Assembly: GCF_900167605.1 (NCBI RefSeq)
Contig: NZ_FUYH01000020.1
Span: 1 to 46,299 of the forward strand
DNA length: 46,299 nucleotides
Source of the DNA: Caloramator quimbayensis
GTDB taxonomy: Bacteria > Bacillota > Clostridia > Clostridiales > Caloramatoraceae
Direction: 5' to 3'
Shown one piece after another: positions 26,095-35,252 of this stretch (position 1 is the stretch's first letter; every line of letters begins with the position of its first letter). Both the position numbers and the translations under genes were made by a program. Under the pieces are notes generated by a model. It did not search any database and had not been told where the DNA came from. It saw only the letters and a list, made by a program, of their open reading frames with translations.

Positions 26095-26242
26095 AACACC
26101 TTTTATCCATAGCTTTTATTTTACTTTTTTATGCAATCAATGAAATCTTTATATTTTTATTTATTATTGCAATTTAAGAAATTTATTTTTATTATAAAAA
26201 CTTTATTCAAAATAATATTAACATAAAATCTGCTGTTATTTA

Positions 26243-26294
26243 AAAGCATCCTTTCTATTGTTTCTTGCCAAAACTATTAAAGAAAGGATGCTTT
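26243..26294. repeat. Stem-loop after the Rpn gene
   Basis: AAAGCATCCTTTCT (26243-26256) and its exact complement (26281-26294) flank a 24-base loop, with T-rich sequence beyond. It is 47 bp after the Rpn stop codon and may act as its terminator. The rest of the 425-bp gap 25917-26340 is AT-rich with no gene seen apart from the elements listed. Confidence 0.6.
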
Positions 26295-26340
26295 ATTTTA
26301 TATTTATTTCTCTAAAAATTCCATTAAAAACTAATATATA

Positions 26341-27369
26341 TCATTTAAAATATTTCATTATCTCATCTATACTTTGAATTTCAAGTATGTCTTCAACTAT
26401 TATCTCTAATATTGCTATATCCACATTTTCAATTTTATTTTTTATTTCATTAGGTAATATCCCAAACTTCTTGGTTAGAAGTTTTATTACTGACTTTGTG
26501 AGTACTTCTTTTTTTCCTTCTTTTCTACCCTTTTCTAAGCCCTCTTCTAATCCTTTTTCTAAGCCTTCTTCTAATCCTTCTTTTCTAAATATATCAGCTA
26601 ATGTCATAATATGCTCACTCCCCTCAATAAAAGTTTTTTCTATCTTTTTTGCTATATTTTCAAAATCACTTCTTGTCATTTCGTTATATGAACTAAATAT
26701 GTATCTCATATATGTTTCAAAATATTGTATTCCTGTTTGTTTATCCTCAAGTTCTGATAGATAATTTGCTGCTTTTAAAATTGTATCTTGCATCTCCCTA
26801 ACATCTTTTATAAATATATCTCTGAATATTGATAACATTATCCTAAGCTGTACATGTCCCTTTATATCTTCATCCTTATATCTTGATATGTCATATAAAA
26901 GATATTCGAAATTTGGAATATATCTTTTTATGTCTTCTTCTAACTCATTATATCCTTCTATGATATCTCCCAAACTTTTTTTAGCTCTCCATTTTTCTTT
27001 GCCATGATATATTACAAGTGGTATTATTACTGGCAGTTTTCCTATACCTTCACTTTTAATGCTCATTTCCCATATTTCTACCATATATTTTATAAGCTGA
27101 AGTGCTGTTTGTTTACTAATATAACTTTTATGTTCAAATAGAAAATAAATATACCCATCATTATTATTTATATTTACCTTAAATAGCATATCTGAAAACA
27201 CTTCCTGCAGCTGCTCATTAATAAAACTGTCCTTTTGTAATTCTAATGTATCTAAATCTATTATTTTTATTATATTCGCTGGTATATAGTTTCTAATAAA
27301 ATCCTTAGCTACTTCTATATTTGAAAATGTTTCCTTAAAAAATTTATCATGGGGATTTTGTAGCTTCAA
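26341..27369 (-). CDS. Rpn/YhgA-family PD-(D/E)XK nuclease
   Basis: Rpn (YhgA-like) proteins are DNA endonucleases that raise RecA-independent recombination; many are annotated as transposases. The N-terminus LKLQNPHDKFFKETFSNIEV is the family signature. The nuclease core is visible as Asp60 in VFSDMLFKV and Glu79-His-Lys81 in LFEHKSYIS, matching D...ExK. A charged tandem stretch EEGLEKGLEEGLEKGRKEG lies near residues 268-286 and is typical of the family's variable tail. Start taken as TTG 27367-27369, with TAGGTG six bases upstream; a GTG three codons earlier is less well placed. 342 residues. It looks complete, without inverted terminal repeats. Confidence 0.85.
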   Translation of the reverse strand: MKLQNPHDKFFKETFSNIEVAKDFIRNYIPANIIKIIDLDTLELQKDSFINEQLQEVFSDMLFKVNINNNDGYIYFLFEHKSYISKQTALQLIKYMVEIWEMSIKSEGIGKLPVIIPLVIYHGKEKWRAKKSLGDIIEGYNELEEDIKRYIPNFEYLLYDISRYKDEDIKGHVQLRIMLSIFRDIFIKDVREMQDTILKAANYLSELEDKQTGIQYFETYMRYIFSSYNEMTRSDFENIAKKIEKTFIEGSEHIMTLADIFRKEGLEEGLEKGLEEGLEKGRKEGKKEVLTKSVIKLLTKKFGILPNEIKNKIENVDIAILEIIVEDILEIQSIDEIMKYFK

Positions 27370-27469
27370 TTGATTCACCTACTTTTATGCTTATATATAT
27401 TTATAGTATTATAATTTATTTTTATTTTCAACTTACATACAATTACTTTTTAACTATTTTTTAAGAATG

Positions 27470-27503
27470 AAAAAAGGCATAACCGTATATAAACGATTAT
27501 GCC
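27470..27503 (-). terminator. Intrinsic terminator after the EF-G-like gene
   Basis: On the minus strand GGCATAATCGT and ACGGTTATGCC pair over 11 bases (one wobble pair), followed by TTTTTT. The arms are 27493-27503 and 27476-27486. Confidence 0.88.
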
Positions 27504-27549
27504 AATTTTTTCTTTAAAATAAGATATTACTATACATACTGTTTTAATA

Positions 27550-29637
27550 TTATTCTTCCTCTTCTTCTTCCTTGTGAGCGCTTTCTATAATCTTTTGGCT
27601 TATATTTGCAGGAACTTCCTCGTATCTTTCAAACTTCATTGTAAAGGATCCTCTTGCCTGTGTCATCGAGCGAAGGTCTGTTGCATACTTGAAAACCTCT
27701 GCCATTGGAACTTCTGCAACAACAACCTGCATTCCATCCTGTGGTTCCATTCCAAGAACTCTTCCTCTTCTTTTGTTAATATCGCCTATTATATCACCCA
27801 TATATTCATCAGGAACTATTACTTCCATATGCATTATAGGCTCTAATATAACTGGGTCTGCATCCTTCATACCCTTTTTATATGCAAGGGATGCTGCTGT
27901 CTTAAATGCCATTTCTGATGAATCAACAGGATGATAAGAACCGTAATGAAGGGTTGCCTTAAGGTTAATTACTGGATATCCAGCAAGAACACCCTTTTTA
28001 ATCGCTTCTCTAAGTCCCTTTTCAACAGCTGGGATGTATTGTCTTGGAACTACTCCTCCAACGATTTCATCAACAAACATCAAATCCTCTTTTTCATACT
28101 GAGGTTCAAACTTTATAACTACATCTCCATACTGGCCGTGGCCTCCAGACTGTTTCTTATACTTGCCCTGTACATCAGCAGTCTTTCTAATTGTTTCTCT
28201 ATAGGGAACCTTAGGTATGTCAAGAGTTACATCTGCACCAAATTTATTTTTCAGCTTGCTTGCGATAACCTCAATATGAAGTTCTCCAAGACCTGCTATT
28301 AAAGTTTCTGCATTTTCAACATCTCTCGAAATCTTAAATGTAGGATCTTCCTCAAGAAGCTTGTGAAGACCTGAGGATATCTTATCCTCATCACCCTTTG
28401 ATTTCGGCTTAACAGACATCGAAATACATGGCTGCGGGAATTCAAAACCCTGATAAACTATAGGTTTTGAAGAATCGCTTAATGTATCTCCTGTTACTGT
28501 AAACTGAAGTTTAGCAACTGCTCCTATATCTCCAGCCTGGAGCTTTGTAACTGCAGTCTGGTTTTTACCTTTTAAAACATAAAGAGTTCCAACCTTCTCA
28601 GTTTTGTCCTGAGTTGCATTGTATATAGAAGAATCTGAATTTATGCTTCCTGATATAACCCTGAATAAAGACAGTCTTCCAACAAAGGGGTCGGCTATAG
28701 TTTTAAATACAAAGGCTGAGAATGGCTCATTTACATCTATTTTTCTAACTTCCTTCTGCTTTGTTTTTGGATTTATCCCTTCATACTCTCCCTTATCTGC
28801 TGGAGATGGAAGATATTTTACTATGGAATCTAAAAGAGTAGTTACCCCAACTCCTGTAATTGCTGAACCGCAAAATACAGGTGCTATCTCTCCTGATGCT
28901 ATACCAAGTTTAAGTCCCTTCATAATCTCTTCATCGGATAATTCTCCTTCGCTGAGATACTTATCAAGAAGAGCCTCATCGTTTTCGGCTACGGTTTCCA
29001 TAAGATTATTTCTATACTCATCAACAAGAGATAAAATATCGCTTGGTATCTGACCATCTACCATAGTCTTAGACTTTGCATCATATAGTTTTGCTTTTCT
29101 TTCAACAATATTTACTATTCCTTTAAAATCATTTTCTTTTCCTATTGGAATATGTATTGGAGCAACTCCTATTCCAAATTTATCCTTTAAAGCACTTAGA
29201 GTTTTTTCATAATTAGCATTTTCTCTATCGAGTTTATTTATAAAGAATACCCTCGGAAGCTTGAATTTATTTACAAAATCCCATGCTTTTTCAGTTCCAA
29301 CCTGAACTCCGGAAACAGCGCATACGTTAATAAGTGCAGTATCTACAGCTCTTAATCCTTCAATAACTTCACCAACAAAATCAAAATAACCTGGAGTATC
29401 TACAAAATTAATTCGTGTGCCGCTACATTCACAGGGAGCCACTGCTGTTGATATTGATATCTGTCTTTTCTTCTCTTCCGCATCATAATCACATACTGTA
29501 GTACCATCTTCCACTTTTCCTATTCTGTCTGTTTCCTTGCAATTATAAAGAATTGCTTCTACAAGACTTGTTTTGCCCGTTCCACCATGACCTATAATTC
29601 CAATGTTTCGGACATTTTCAACTTTGTATTCTTTCAT
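27550..29637 (-). CDS. Elongation factor G-like GTPase (EF-G2 type)
   Basis: This is a paralogue of EF-G with all five domains by length (695 residues). G1 is GHGGTGKTSL (residues 17-26) instead of the canonical AHIDAGKT, G3 is DTPGYFDF instead of DTPGHVDF, and G4 is INKLD. These substitutions mark the EF-G-like subgroup that GenBank calls FusA2. Domain IV with GHGQYGDVVIKFEP and domain V are retained. The C-terminus is an acidic tail of six glutamates. It is a single-gene unit with its own terminator; canonical fusA is normally elsewhere, near rpsL and tuf. Its cellular task (recycling, back-translocation or a stress role) is not established. Confidence 0.88.
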   Translation of the reverse strand: MKEYKVENVRNIGIIGHGGTGKTSLVEAILYNCKETDRIGKVEDGTTVCDYDAEEKKRQISISTAVAPCECSGTRINFVDTPGYFDFVGEVIEGLRAVDTALINVCAVSGVQVGTEKAWDFVNKFKLPRVFFINKLDRENANYEKTLSALKDKFGIGVAPIHIPIGKENDFKGIVNIVERKAKLYDAKSKTMVDGQIPSDILSLVDEYRNNLMETVAENDEALLDKYLSEGELSDEEIMKGLKLGIASGEIAPVFCGSAITGVGVTTLLDSIVKYLPSPADKGEYEGINPKTKQKEVRKIDVNEPFSAFVFKTIADPFVGRLSLFRVISGSINSDSSIYNATQDKTEKVGTLYVLKGKNQTAVTKLQAGDIGAVAKLQFTVTGDTLSDSSKPIVYQGFEFPQPCISMSVKPKSKGDEDKISSGLHKLLEEDPTFKISRDVENAETLIAGLGELHIEVIASKLKNKFGADVTLDIPKVPYRETIRKTADVQGKYKKQSGGHGQYGDVVIKFEPQYEKEDLMFVDEIVGGVVPRQYIPAVEKGLREAIKKGVLAGYPVINLKATLHYGSYHPVDSSEMAFKTAASLAYKKGMKDADPVILEPIMHMEVIVPDEYMGDIIGDINKRRGRVLGMEPQDGMQVVVAEVPMAEVFKYATDLRSMTQARGSFTMKFERYEEVPANISQKIIESAHKEEEEEE

Positions 29638-29785
29638 ATGAATTCCCCCTTTAGTGCAAATTGAATTGCAAGCTTAATTATGTATTCTATAAAAAATTCA
29701 TTTTTCCTCTTAGAATATTAAAAATTTTTTGAATAGACACATTTATTATTTTATACTAATTGTGGTATTTTATTCATAATTTCTA
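29638..29785. other. Gap upstream of the EF-G-like gene
   Basis: This stretch is AT-rich. The only feature seen besides the ribosome site AAAGGGGG is the near-palindrome TGCAAATTGAATTGCA around 29655-29671, which could be an operator. No gene or clear promoter is supported. Confidence 0.3.
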
Positions 29786-29817
29786 TAAAAAAAGAAGATA
29801 AGTTAAACTTATCTTCT
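29786..29817 (-). terminator. Intrinsic terminator of the DUF11-protein gene
   Basis: AGAAGATAAG (29793-29802) and CTTATCTTCT (29808-29817) form a perfect 10-bp stem; seven T follow on the minus strand. The gene's TAG (29816-29818) overlaps the stem. Confidence 0.85.
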
Positions 29818-31888
29818 ACTCATCAGCTCCATTTACTAAAACATCGCTGTCACAAACAAAGTATCCATTGAATTTAATATATGCTATATTATATACTATA
29901 TTACCATCCTTGCAGTAATAATTTCCATTCGACTTGTAATTATATACGAAGCTGCATCCATCTATATTCCCATCAATCGGAATACAAACATTGAAATCAT
30001 AATCTTCATATTTTAAATTCTTCTCGCTATTTAGTTTATATACTATATTCTTTTCAACAGTAAAATTTATTAAAAGTTTAGAGCTGCATACCGTATTAGT
30101 TTCTATATTTTCAATAACATCACAAAGATTTTCAATTTGAGCCTTAGTATTTATACAAGTAGATTTGCTGAATACAACATCAGCGTCAATTCTTTCTTTT
30201 ATTATGCTAAGATAAAGGTCTTTATTTGCAACATCAGCATTGCATACTACAGCTGCTCTTTTAAGCATTTTAATGTCAAAGTAAATATCCATATCTGACT
30301 GAAGTACAACTATTAATATTTTATCTACATAGCCTTCCTTTGAAAATTTTATAATATAAGTTCCTGCTTTAAGGTTTATATTATATCTTTTATCAAAAGT
30401 TTCAACCCTTATCTTATTGCATTTATTATCGTATATTGTTGCCAAAACATCATCTAAAAGCTGCCCCGTCTTTAAATCCTGTATCTTTCCGTCTATATCT
30501 ATAATATCAGTAATTTCTTTAGCAAAAACTTCTATCCCCTCATCTTCAAAAGGAAATTCTCCTATGCAGTCTGAATATACATATCCTTTATTAAATATAT
30601 TAAGCCCTTCCTTTGTAAAAAATCCTTTTAAGGTTATCTCGAGAGTTGCCTCCTCATTAGATCTTAAAAGTTCAATATCCCAATATATCTTTTTACCATC
30701 AGCAAAGGCTATACCTTTACTTGGAGTAAGCTCAATTGAATCTTCAAGAGAAAAGTTGCAGTTTATTTCATCAAAAACCGAAAATGCTGCTAAATCAGCC
30801 TCGCATGTATTTTTTAAATATATTCTTAGTTTCCATGTTTCAATATCACAAAGGCTTACCTTATCTGGTCCTTCTATTATGCTTTTTTGAACTATAAGTT
30901 TATCTGTAGATTTTATTACATCTATTCCAACATCTTTAAATGGTATAGGATCAAGCTCGTCGCAGTCGACCTCTCCTTCATCAAAAATCTTATGACCAGG
31001 AGTATCAAAGTATCCTGTTATCTCTATTCCGAGAGTCTGCTTTTCTCCTGCTTCTAAAGTTCCTATATTCCATGTTATCTGATTCCCTACTAATATCGGG
31101 CCAACATTAGGCATTAAAACTATAGTTGCATTAGATGCAATTTCAGAATTTATAGTATCAGTTAGTACAACATTAGTTAAATCTACATCACCGCAGTTTT
31201 CTATTACAACATGGAGTACCCATATAGCTGTGCTGCATGCGCAAATAATCGATGGACCGCTTTCAATGTGCTTACTAACGCATAAAGCTGCCCCTTCAGG
31301 TTTATTTATTAATCCCCCGCATTCATAATCTTTATTTATTACGTTTTCCTGTGTTGAAGTAAAATAGCAAAGCTTATAGGTATCAGTATCAAAGTCAAAC
31401 CCTGTAAAGGCACTTACAGGCACTCTAAAATCGAGGAAAAAATCCTCATCAGGAATTGTAGGCCCTCCGCATGGGAAAACAGTTCCTGCACTTCTTACTC
31501 TTACATTATCGTTTGCAGTCTCTGGGCTGTTTAATACAATTGGTGTACTATATATTTTAGTATTTGTTGAATCCCAAACCTCAAGGGCATAATTATCAGT
31601 TGTTGCATTAACATAAACAGAGAATAAAACTGAGTTGTTCATATCAACTATTTGTACTCCCCATATAAACTCCTTAAGCTCATATTTATTAGGATTATTG
31701 CTAAGTGGATTTCCGTTTAACCTCATCCTAAAGGCAATTTCCCTAGGACTTACAGCTGCATCGTTTAAATAATAGTAACAGGCAGGATTTGAATTATCGC
31801 CCACTATGTCTACCCAGCAGGGGGTGACATTTCTAATAAGTGCAGTTTTAATATAAACTGTCCATAAGGCATCGTTTGCTGGAAACAT
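29816..31888 (-). CDS. Cysteine-rich DUF11-repeat protein, possibly a spore-surface component
   Basis: A 690-residue protein without a signal peptide or membrane helix and with 23 cysteines. Residues 1-200 form a beta-rich head. Two repeats with DUF11 character follow (about 203-325 and 332-455), each beginning with a cysteine-plus-tryptophan block (CACSTAIWVLHVVIENCGD and SLCDIETWKLRIYLKNTCEA) and a buried glycine/phenylalanine turn. A carboxypeptidase-regulatory-like beta domain (about 464-540, GKIQDLKTGQLLDDVLATIY) comes next. The tail (600-680, with KLLINFTVEKNIVYKLN) resembles the SPOCS/DUF3794 domain of spore-coat proteins such as SipL. Absence of export signal suits a mother-cell spore protein. 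That role is an inference; GGGGGA before the ATG supports expression. Confidence 0.75.
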   Translation of the reverse strand: MFPANDALWTVYIKTALIRNVTPCWVDIVGDNSNPACYYYLNDAAVSPREIAFRMRLNGNPLSNNPNKYELKEFIWGVQIVDMNNSVLFSVYVNATTDNYALEVWDSTNTKIYSTPIVLNSPETANDNVRVRSAGTVFPCGGPTIPDEDFFLDFRVPVSAFTGFDFDTDTYKLCYFTSTQENVINKDYECGGLINKPEGAALCVSKHIESGPSIICACSTAIWVLHVVIENCGDVDLTNVVLTDTINSEIASNATIVLMPNVGPILVGNQITWNIGTLEAGEKQTLGIEITGYFDTPGHKIFDEGEVDCDELDPIPFKDVGIDVIKSTDKLIVQKSIIEGPDKVSLCDIETWKLRIYLKNTCEADLAAFSVFDEINCNFSLEDSIELTPSKGIAFADGKKIYWDIELLRSNEEATLEITLKGFFTKEGLNIFNKGYVYSDCIGEFPFEDEGIEVFAKEITDIIDIDGKIQDLKTGQLLDDVLATIYDNKCNKIRVETFDKRYNINLKAGTYIIKFSKEGYVDKILIVVLQSDMDIYFDIKMLKRAAVVCNADVANKDLYLSIIKERIDADVVFSKSTCINTKAQIENLCDVIENIETNTVCSSKLLINFTVEKNIVYKLNSEKNLKYEDYDFNVCIPIDGNIDGCSFVYNYKSNGNYYCKDGNIVYNIAYIKFNGYFVCDSDVLVNGADE

Positions 31889-31943
31889 AATATCCCCCTT
31901 AAAATTATTCTATTTCATATTATTCAAAGTATTAATTTTTGAC

Positions 31944-31968
31944 ACAAAAAAAGCGGCAACTGCCGCTT
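31944..31968 (-). terminator. Intrinsic terminator of the pst-phoU operon
   Basis: AAGCGGCA (31951-31958) and TGCCGCTT (31961-31968) form a perfect stem with a tight two-base loop, followed on the minus strand by seven T. It touches the phoU stop codon. Confidence 0.9.
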
Positions 31969-32618
31969 TAATTTATTTCTTCATATTCACCTGTTACCAT
32001 ATATATAATTCTTTCGCATATATTTGTGGTATGGTCTGCTATTCTCTCCAAAAACCTTCCAACAAACATAAGCTTTGCTGCCTGATTCATACTGCTGCTG
32101 TCCTTTGCAATAATGCTTAACAAATCCTTTATTACAAGTTCATAAAGTTTGTCTACCTCTTCATCCATTTCAGCAACCTTTTTAGCAAGGTTTATATCTT
32201 CCTTAACGAAGGCATCAAGGCTTAACTTTACCATCTCCTGCGTTATATCTGCCATTTTTGGTATATCAACAAGAGGTTTTATAAATGGTTCATTGCCTAT
32301 TTCTATAGTAGTTTTAGCAATATTTACTGCATGGTCTCCCATTCTTTCAAGATCAATGATTATTCTTAGAGCAGTTGTTATTACTCTAAGGTCCTTTGCT
32401 AAAGGCTGCTGAAGTGCAAGAAGGCTTACACATTTATTTTCAATCTCATGTTCCATCGTATCTATTTTATCATCATCTATATATATTCTCTTAGAGGCTT
32501 CAACATCCTGATTTTTCAATGCGTTTACAGAATCATTTATAATCCTTTCTACCATATTCCCCATTCTTAAAATGTCATGTTTTATATCATCAATTTTTTG
32601 AAAAAAATGTTCCCTCAT
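31968..32618 (-). CDS. phoU: Phosphate uptake regulator PhoU
   Basis: PhoU is the cytoplasmic two-bundle helical protein that restrains phosphate transport and signals phosphate sufficiency to the PhoR kinase. Both repeats carry the metal-binding E/DxxxD motifs, seen in RMGDHAVNIAKTTIE (about residue 80) and RIADHTTNICERIIYM (about residue 192). The start is ATG 32616-32618 (MREHFFQ) after AAGGTGGTG; an in-frame TTG start seven codons earlier is less likely. 216 residues, normal length. It is the last gene of pstSCAB-phoU. Confidence 0.95.
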   Translation of the reverse strand: MREHFFQKIDDIKHDILRMGNMVERIINDSVNALKNQDVEASKRIYIDDDKIDTMEHEIENKCVSLLALQQPLAKDLRVITTALRIIIDLERMGDHAVNIAKTTIEIGNEPFIKPLVDIPKMADITQEMVKLSLDAFVKEDINLAKKVAEMDEEVDKLYELVIKDLLSIIAKDSSSMNQAAKLMFVGRFLERIADHTTNICERIIYMVTGEYEEIN

Positions 32619-32631
32619 TAAAAACACCACC

Positions 32632-33387
32632 TTAACCAAATCTGCCCGTTATATAATCTTCAGTTCTTTTATCCCTTGGATTTGAAAATATCTTATTAGT
32701 TTCATCAAATTCTATAACCTCACCGTTTAGGAAAAAAGCTGTATAATCTGATATCCTCGCCGCCTGCTGCATTGAGTGTGTTACTATAATTATAGTATAA
32801 TCATTTTTTAATTCAAGAAGAAGTTCTTCAATCTTCATAGTTGATATAGGGTCAAGGGCCGATGTTGGCTCATCAAAAAGTATTACATCAGGCTGCATAG
32901 CAATTGTCCTTGCAATACAAAGCCTTTGCTGCTGACCACCGGAGAGCTCTAATGCTGATTTGTGTATCTTATCTTTTACCTCTTCATAAAGAGCAACAGA
33001 TTTTAAAGTAGTATCAACAACCTCATTCAATATCTCTTTATTTTTAACTCCATTCTTCTTAAGACCGTATACTATATTTTCATATATAGTTTTAGGAAAC
33101 GGGTTAGGCCTTTGAAATACCATTCCAACTCTTCTTCTAAGCTCAACAGGGTCAACTTTTTTAGAATATATATCTTCACCATCTATTAATATTTTACCTT
33201 CAACCCTCGTATTTTCTATAAACTCATTCATTCTGTTTATAGTCCTTAAAAACGTCGATTTACCACATCCTGAAGGCCCTATAAACGCAGTTATTTTATT
33301 TTTATATATATCCATATTTATGTTAGAAAGTGCTCTGTTATTACCATAATAAAAGTTCAGGTTTTCTACTTTAATTTTTGTCTCCAT
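32632..33387 (-). CDS. pstB: Phosphate ABC transporter ATP-binding protein PstB
   Basis: PstB powers high-affinity phosphate uptake. Walker A is [17 protein letters not shown] (about 37-53), the signature is [13 protein letters not shown] and Walker B is [31 protein letters not shown] and the closing EDYITGRFG are hallmarks of PstB. Length 251 is typical. The ATG has GGGGGG upstream, and it is 11 bp after pstA. Confidence 0.97.
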   Translation of the reverse strand: METKIKVENLNFYYGNNRALSNINMDIYKNKITAFIGPSGCGKSTFLRTINRMNEFIENTRVEGKILIDGEDIYSKKVDPVELRRRVGMVFQRPNPFPKTIYENIVYGLKKNGVKNKEILNEVVDTTLKSVALYEEVKDKIHKSALELSGGQQQRLCIARTIAMQPDVILFDEPTSALDPISTMKIEELLLELKNDYTIIIVTHSMQQAARISDYTAFFLNGEVIEFDETNKIFSNPRDKRTEDYITGRFG

Positions 33388-33398
33388 TAAACTCCCCC

Positions 33399-34298
33399 CT
33401 AATCCTTCATTCTTATCTGATATTTGTCTCTAAGTATTATAGCAACAGCATTTACAGCTAACAGAATTATAAGAAGCACGATAATACCAGCAGCAGCTAC
33501 ATTTTGGAATTCTTTCTTTGGCATGCTGGCCCAGTTGAATATTTGTATTGGAAGCGTTGTAAAGGCATCCATTACTGAACTTGGAGCAAAGGATACATAG
33601 GATAATGCTCCAACCACTATTAAAGGTGCCGCTTCTCCAAGGGCTCTTGATACAGATAGAATCGTACCGGTTAAAATACCTGGTATTGCATAGGGAAGAA
33701 TAACCCCAGTAACTGTCTGCCATTTAGTTGTTCCAAGGGCATAGGATGCCTGCTTTAAAATCCCTGGAACACTTCTTATAGCTTCCTGAGATGATATAAT
33801 TATTATTGGTAGAATAAGAAGTGCCATTGTAAACGAACCGGCTAAAATACTTCTCCCCATTCCAAGTGCCCTTACAAAAACCGCAAGCCCAAGCATACCA
33901 TAAATAATTGAAGGAACTCCTGCAAGGTTTGCGATATTAAGCTTTATAAACTCGGTAAATCTATTGTTTCCTGCATATTCTTCAAGATAAATAGCAGTCC
34001 CGACGCCTATAGGGAAAGCTATAACCGTAGTTAAAAGTATAAGCATAAGGCTCCCTAAAAGCGCTGGATAAATTCCTGATTTTTTAGGAAATCTTGATGG
34101 AAAATTCTTTATAAAATCTACTGACAGCCAAGGCAAACCTTTTTTCAATATATCATATAAAAGGAAGGCAAGTACAACAACTCCAAATATTGTACAAAGA
34201 AAGAGTACTACATGAAAAAATTTATTTTTTATTTTTCTCCTTCTAAGGCTTTCAGGATTATCAATAAGCCTTACTAAATCTTCCTTTAACACGCTCAT
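33399..34298 (-). CDS. pstA: Phosphate ABC transporter permease PstA
   Basis: PstA is one of the two membrane subunits of the phosphate transporter. Six hydrophobic segments are visible, the first after a charged N-terminal tail of about 25 residues. The EAA-type loop contacting PstB is [25 protein letters not shown]. The start is ATG 34296-34298 with AGGAGGG upstream; its first base overlaps the last base of the pstC stop. A TTG one codon earlier is possible. About 299 residues. Confidence 0.95.
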   Translation of the reverse strand: MSVLKEDLVRLIDNPESLRRRKIKNKFFHVVLFLCTIFGVVVLAFLLYDILKKGLPWLSVDFIKNFPSRFPKKSGIYPALLGSLMLILLTTVIAFPIGVGTAIYLEEYAGNNRFTEFIKLNIANLAGVPSIIYGMLGLAVFVRALGMGRSILAGSFTMALLILPIIIISSQEAIRSVPGILKQASYALGTTKWQTVTGVILPYAIPGILTGTILSVSRALGEAAPLIVVGALSYVSFAPSSVMDAFTTLPIQIFNWASMPKKEFQNVAAAGIIVLLIILLAVNAVAIILRDKYQIRMKD

Positions 34299-35206
34299 CA
34301 ATATGCCCTCCTGTATTTTCTTACTATATTTCTTGATAATATGTTTAATATAAAAGTTATAAAAAACAGCAATGTGCCTACTGCAAATATAGTTTTATAT
34401 CCTATAGAGCCTGCTGGAACATCTCCAAGGCTTATTTGAACAATATACCCTGTCATAGTCTGTATGCTTTCAAGAGGATTTAATGTTAATTTTGGCGTTG
34501 AACCAGCTGCCATAGCAACTATCATAGTTTCCCCAATAGCCCTCGATATTGATAATATAAAGGATGCAGCAATACCTGAAAAAGCAGCAGGAACCACTAT
34601 TTTTGTTGCAACTTCAAATTTAGTAGAACCTAAAGCATAGGCCCCAAGCCTTAATGAGTCTGGTACAGCCATCATAGCATCCTCGCTTAGTGATGAAACC
34701 ATTGGTATAGTCATTATGCCAACAGCTATACCTGCACTTAATGCATTAAATACACTTGCATTAGGAAATATACTCCTTATAAGAGGAGTTATTGATGTCA
34801 ATGCGAAATATCCATAGACAATTGAAGGTATACCTGCAAGTATTTCAAGTACAGGTTTTAATATTTTCCTCACTTTCTTTGGTGCATATTCGCTTAAATA
34901 AATAGCACTTCCAAGTCCAATAGGTATCGAAATAATAGAAGAAAAAATAACTATTAAAAATGTTCCCATAACAAGAGGAAGCACACCATAGTTTGCAGGT
35001 TCAAACATAGGAGTCCATTTTGTGCTTGTAAAAAATTCAACGATAGAAACGCTTTTAAAAAATTGTACAGTTTCTTCAGCTAAGGACAATATTATACCTA
35101 TTGTTGTTAATATGGATATAACACCAAGCATTATAAGTATTTTATTTATAACTCTTTCATTTCTCTGCATCTTCGATTTGCTTTCAAACAGGATTTTCTT
35201 CATCAT
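34298..35206 (-). CDS. pstC: Phosphate ABC transporter permease PstC
   Basis: PstC is the second membrane subunit. Six transmembrane segments are visible, with a large hydrophilic loop after the first (FFTSTKWTPMFEPANYGVLP), a stretch typical of PstC. The EAA-type loop DAMMAVPDSLRLGAYALGST couples it to PstB. Length 302 is usual. The ATG pair at 35201-35206 has AAGGGGG upstream. A stem-loop separates it from pstS. Confidence 0.95.
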   Translation of the reverse strand: MMKKILFESKSKMQRNERVINKILIMLGVISILTTIGIILSLAEETVQFFKSVSIVEFFTSTKWTPMFEPANYGVLPLVMGTFLIVIFSSIISIPIGLGSAIYLSEYAPKKVRKILKPVLEILAGIPSIVYGYFALTSITPLIRSIFPNASVFNALSAGIAVGIMTIPMVSSLSEDAMMAVPDSLRLGAYALGSTKFEVATKIVVPAAFSGIAASFILSISRAIGETMIVAMAAGSTPKLTLNPLESIQTMTGYIVQISLGDVPAGSIGYKTIFAVGTLLFFITFILNILSRNIVRKYRRAY

Positions 35207-35233
35207 AATCCCCCTTATAGTTTAAAGTGCACA

Positions 35234-35252
35234 AGGCACCTTAAAGGTGCCT
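35234..35252 (-). repeat. Stem-loop between pstS and pstC
   Basis: AGGCACCT (35234-35241) and AGGTGCCT (35245-35252) pair perfectly with a three-base loop. No T run follows on the minus strand, so it looks like a processing or stabilising structure that lets pstS mRNA accumulate above pstCAB, as in other pst operons. Confidence 0.55.

Noticed and set aside
26515..26590. Tandem repeat in the Rpn gene as a CRISPR or microsatellite
   Set aside because: It is the coding sequence of the EGLEKG-like charged repeat; units are short, imperfect and in frame.
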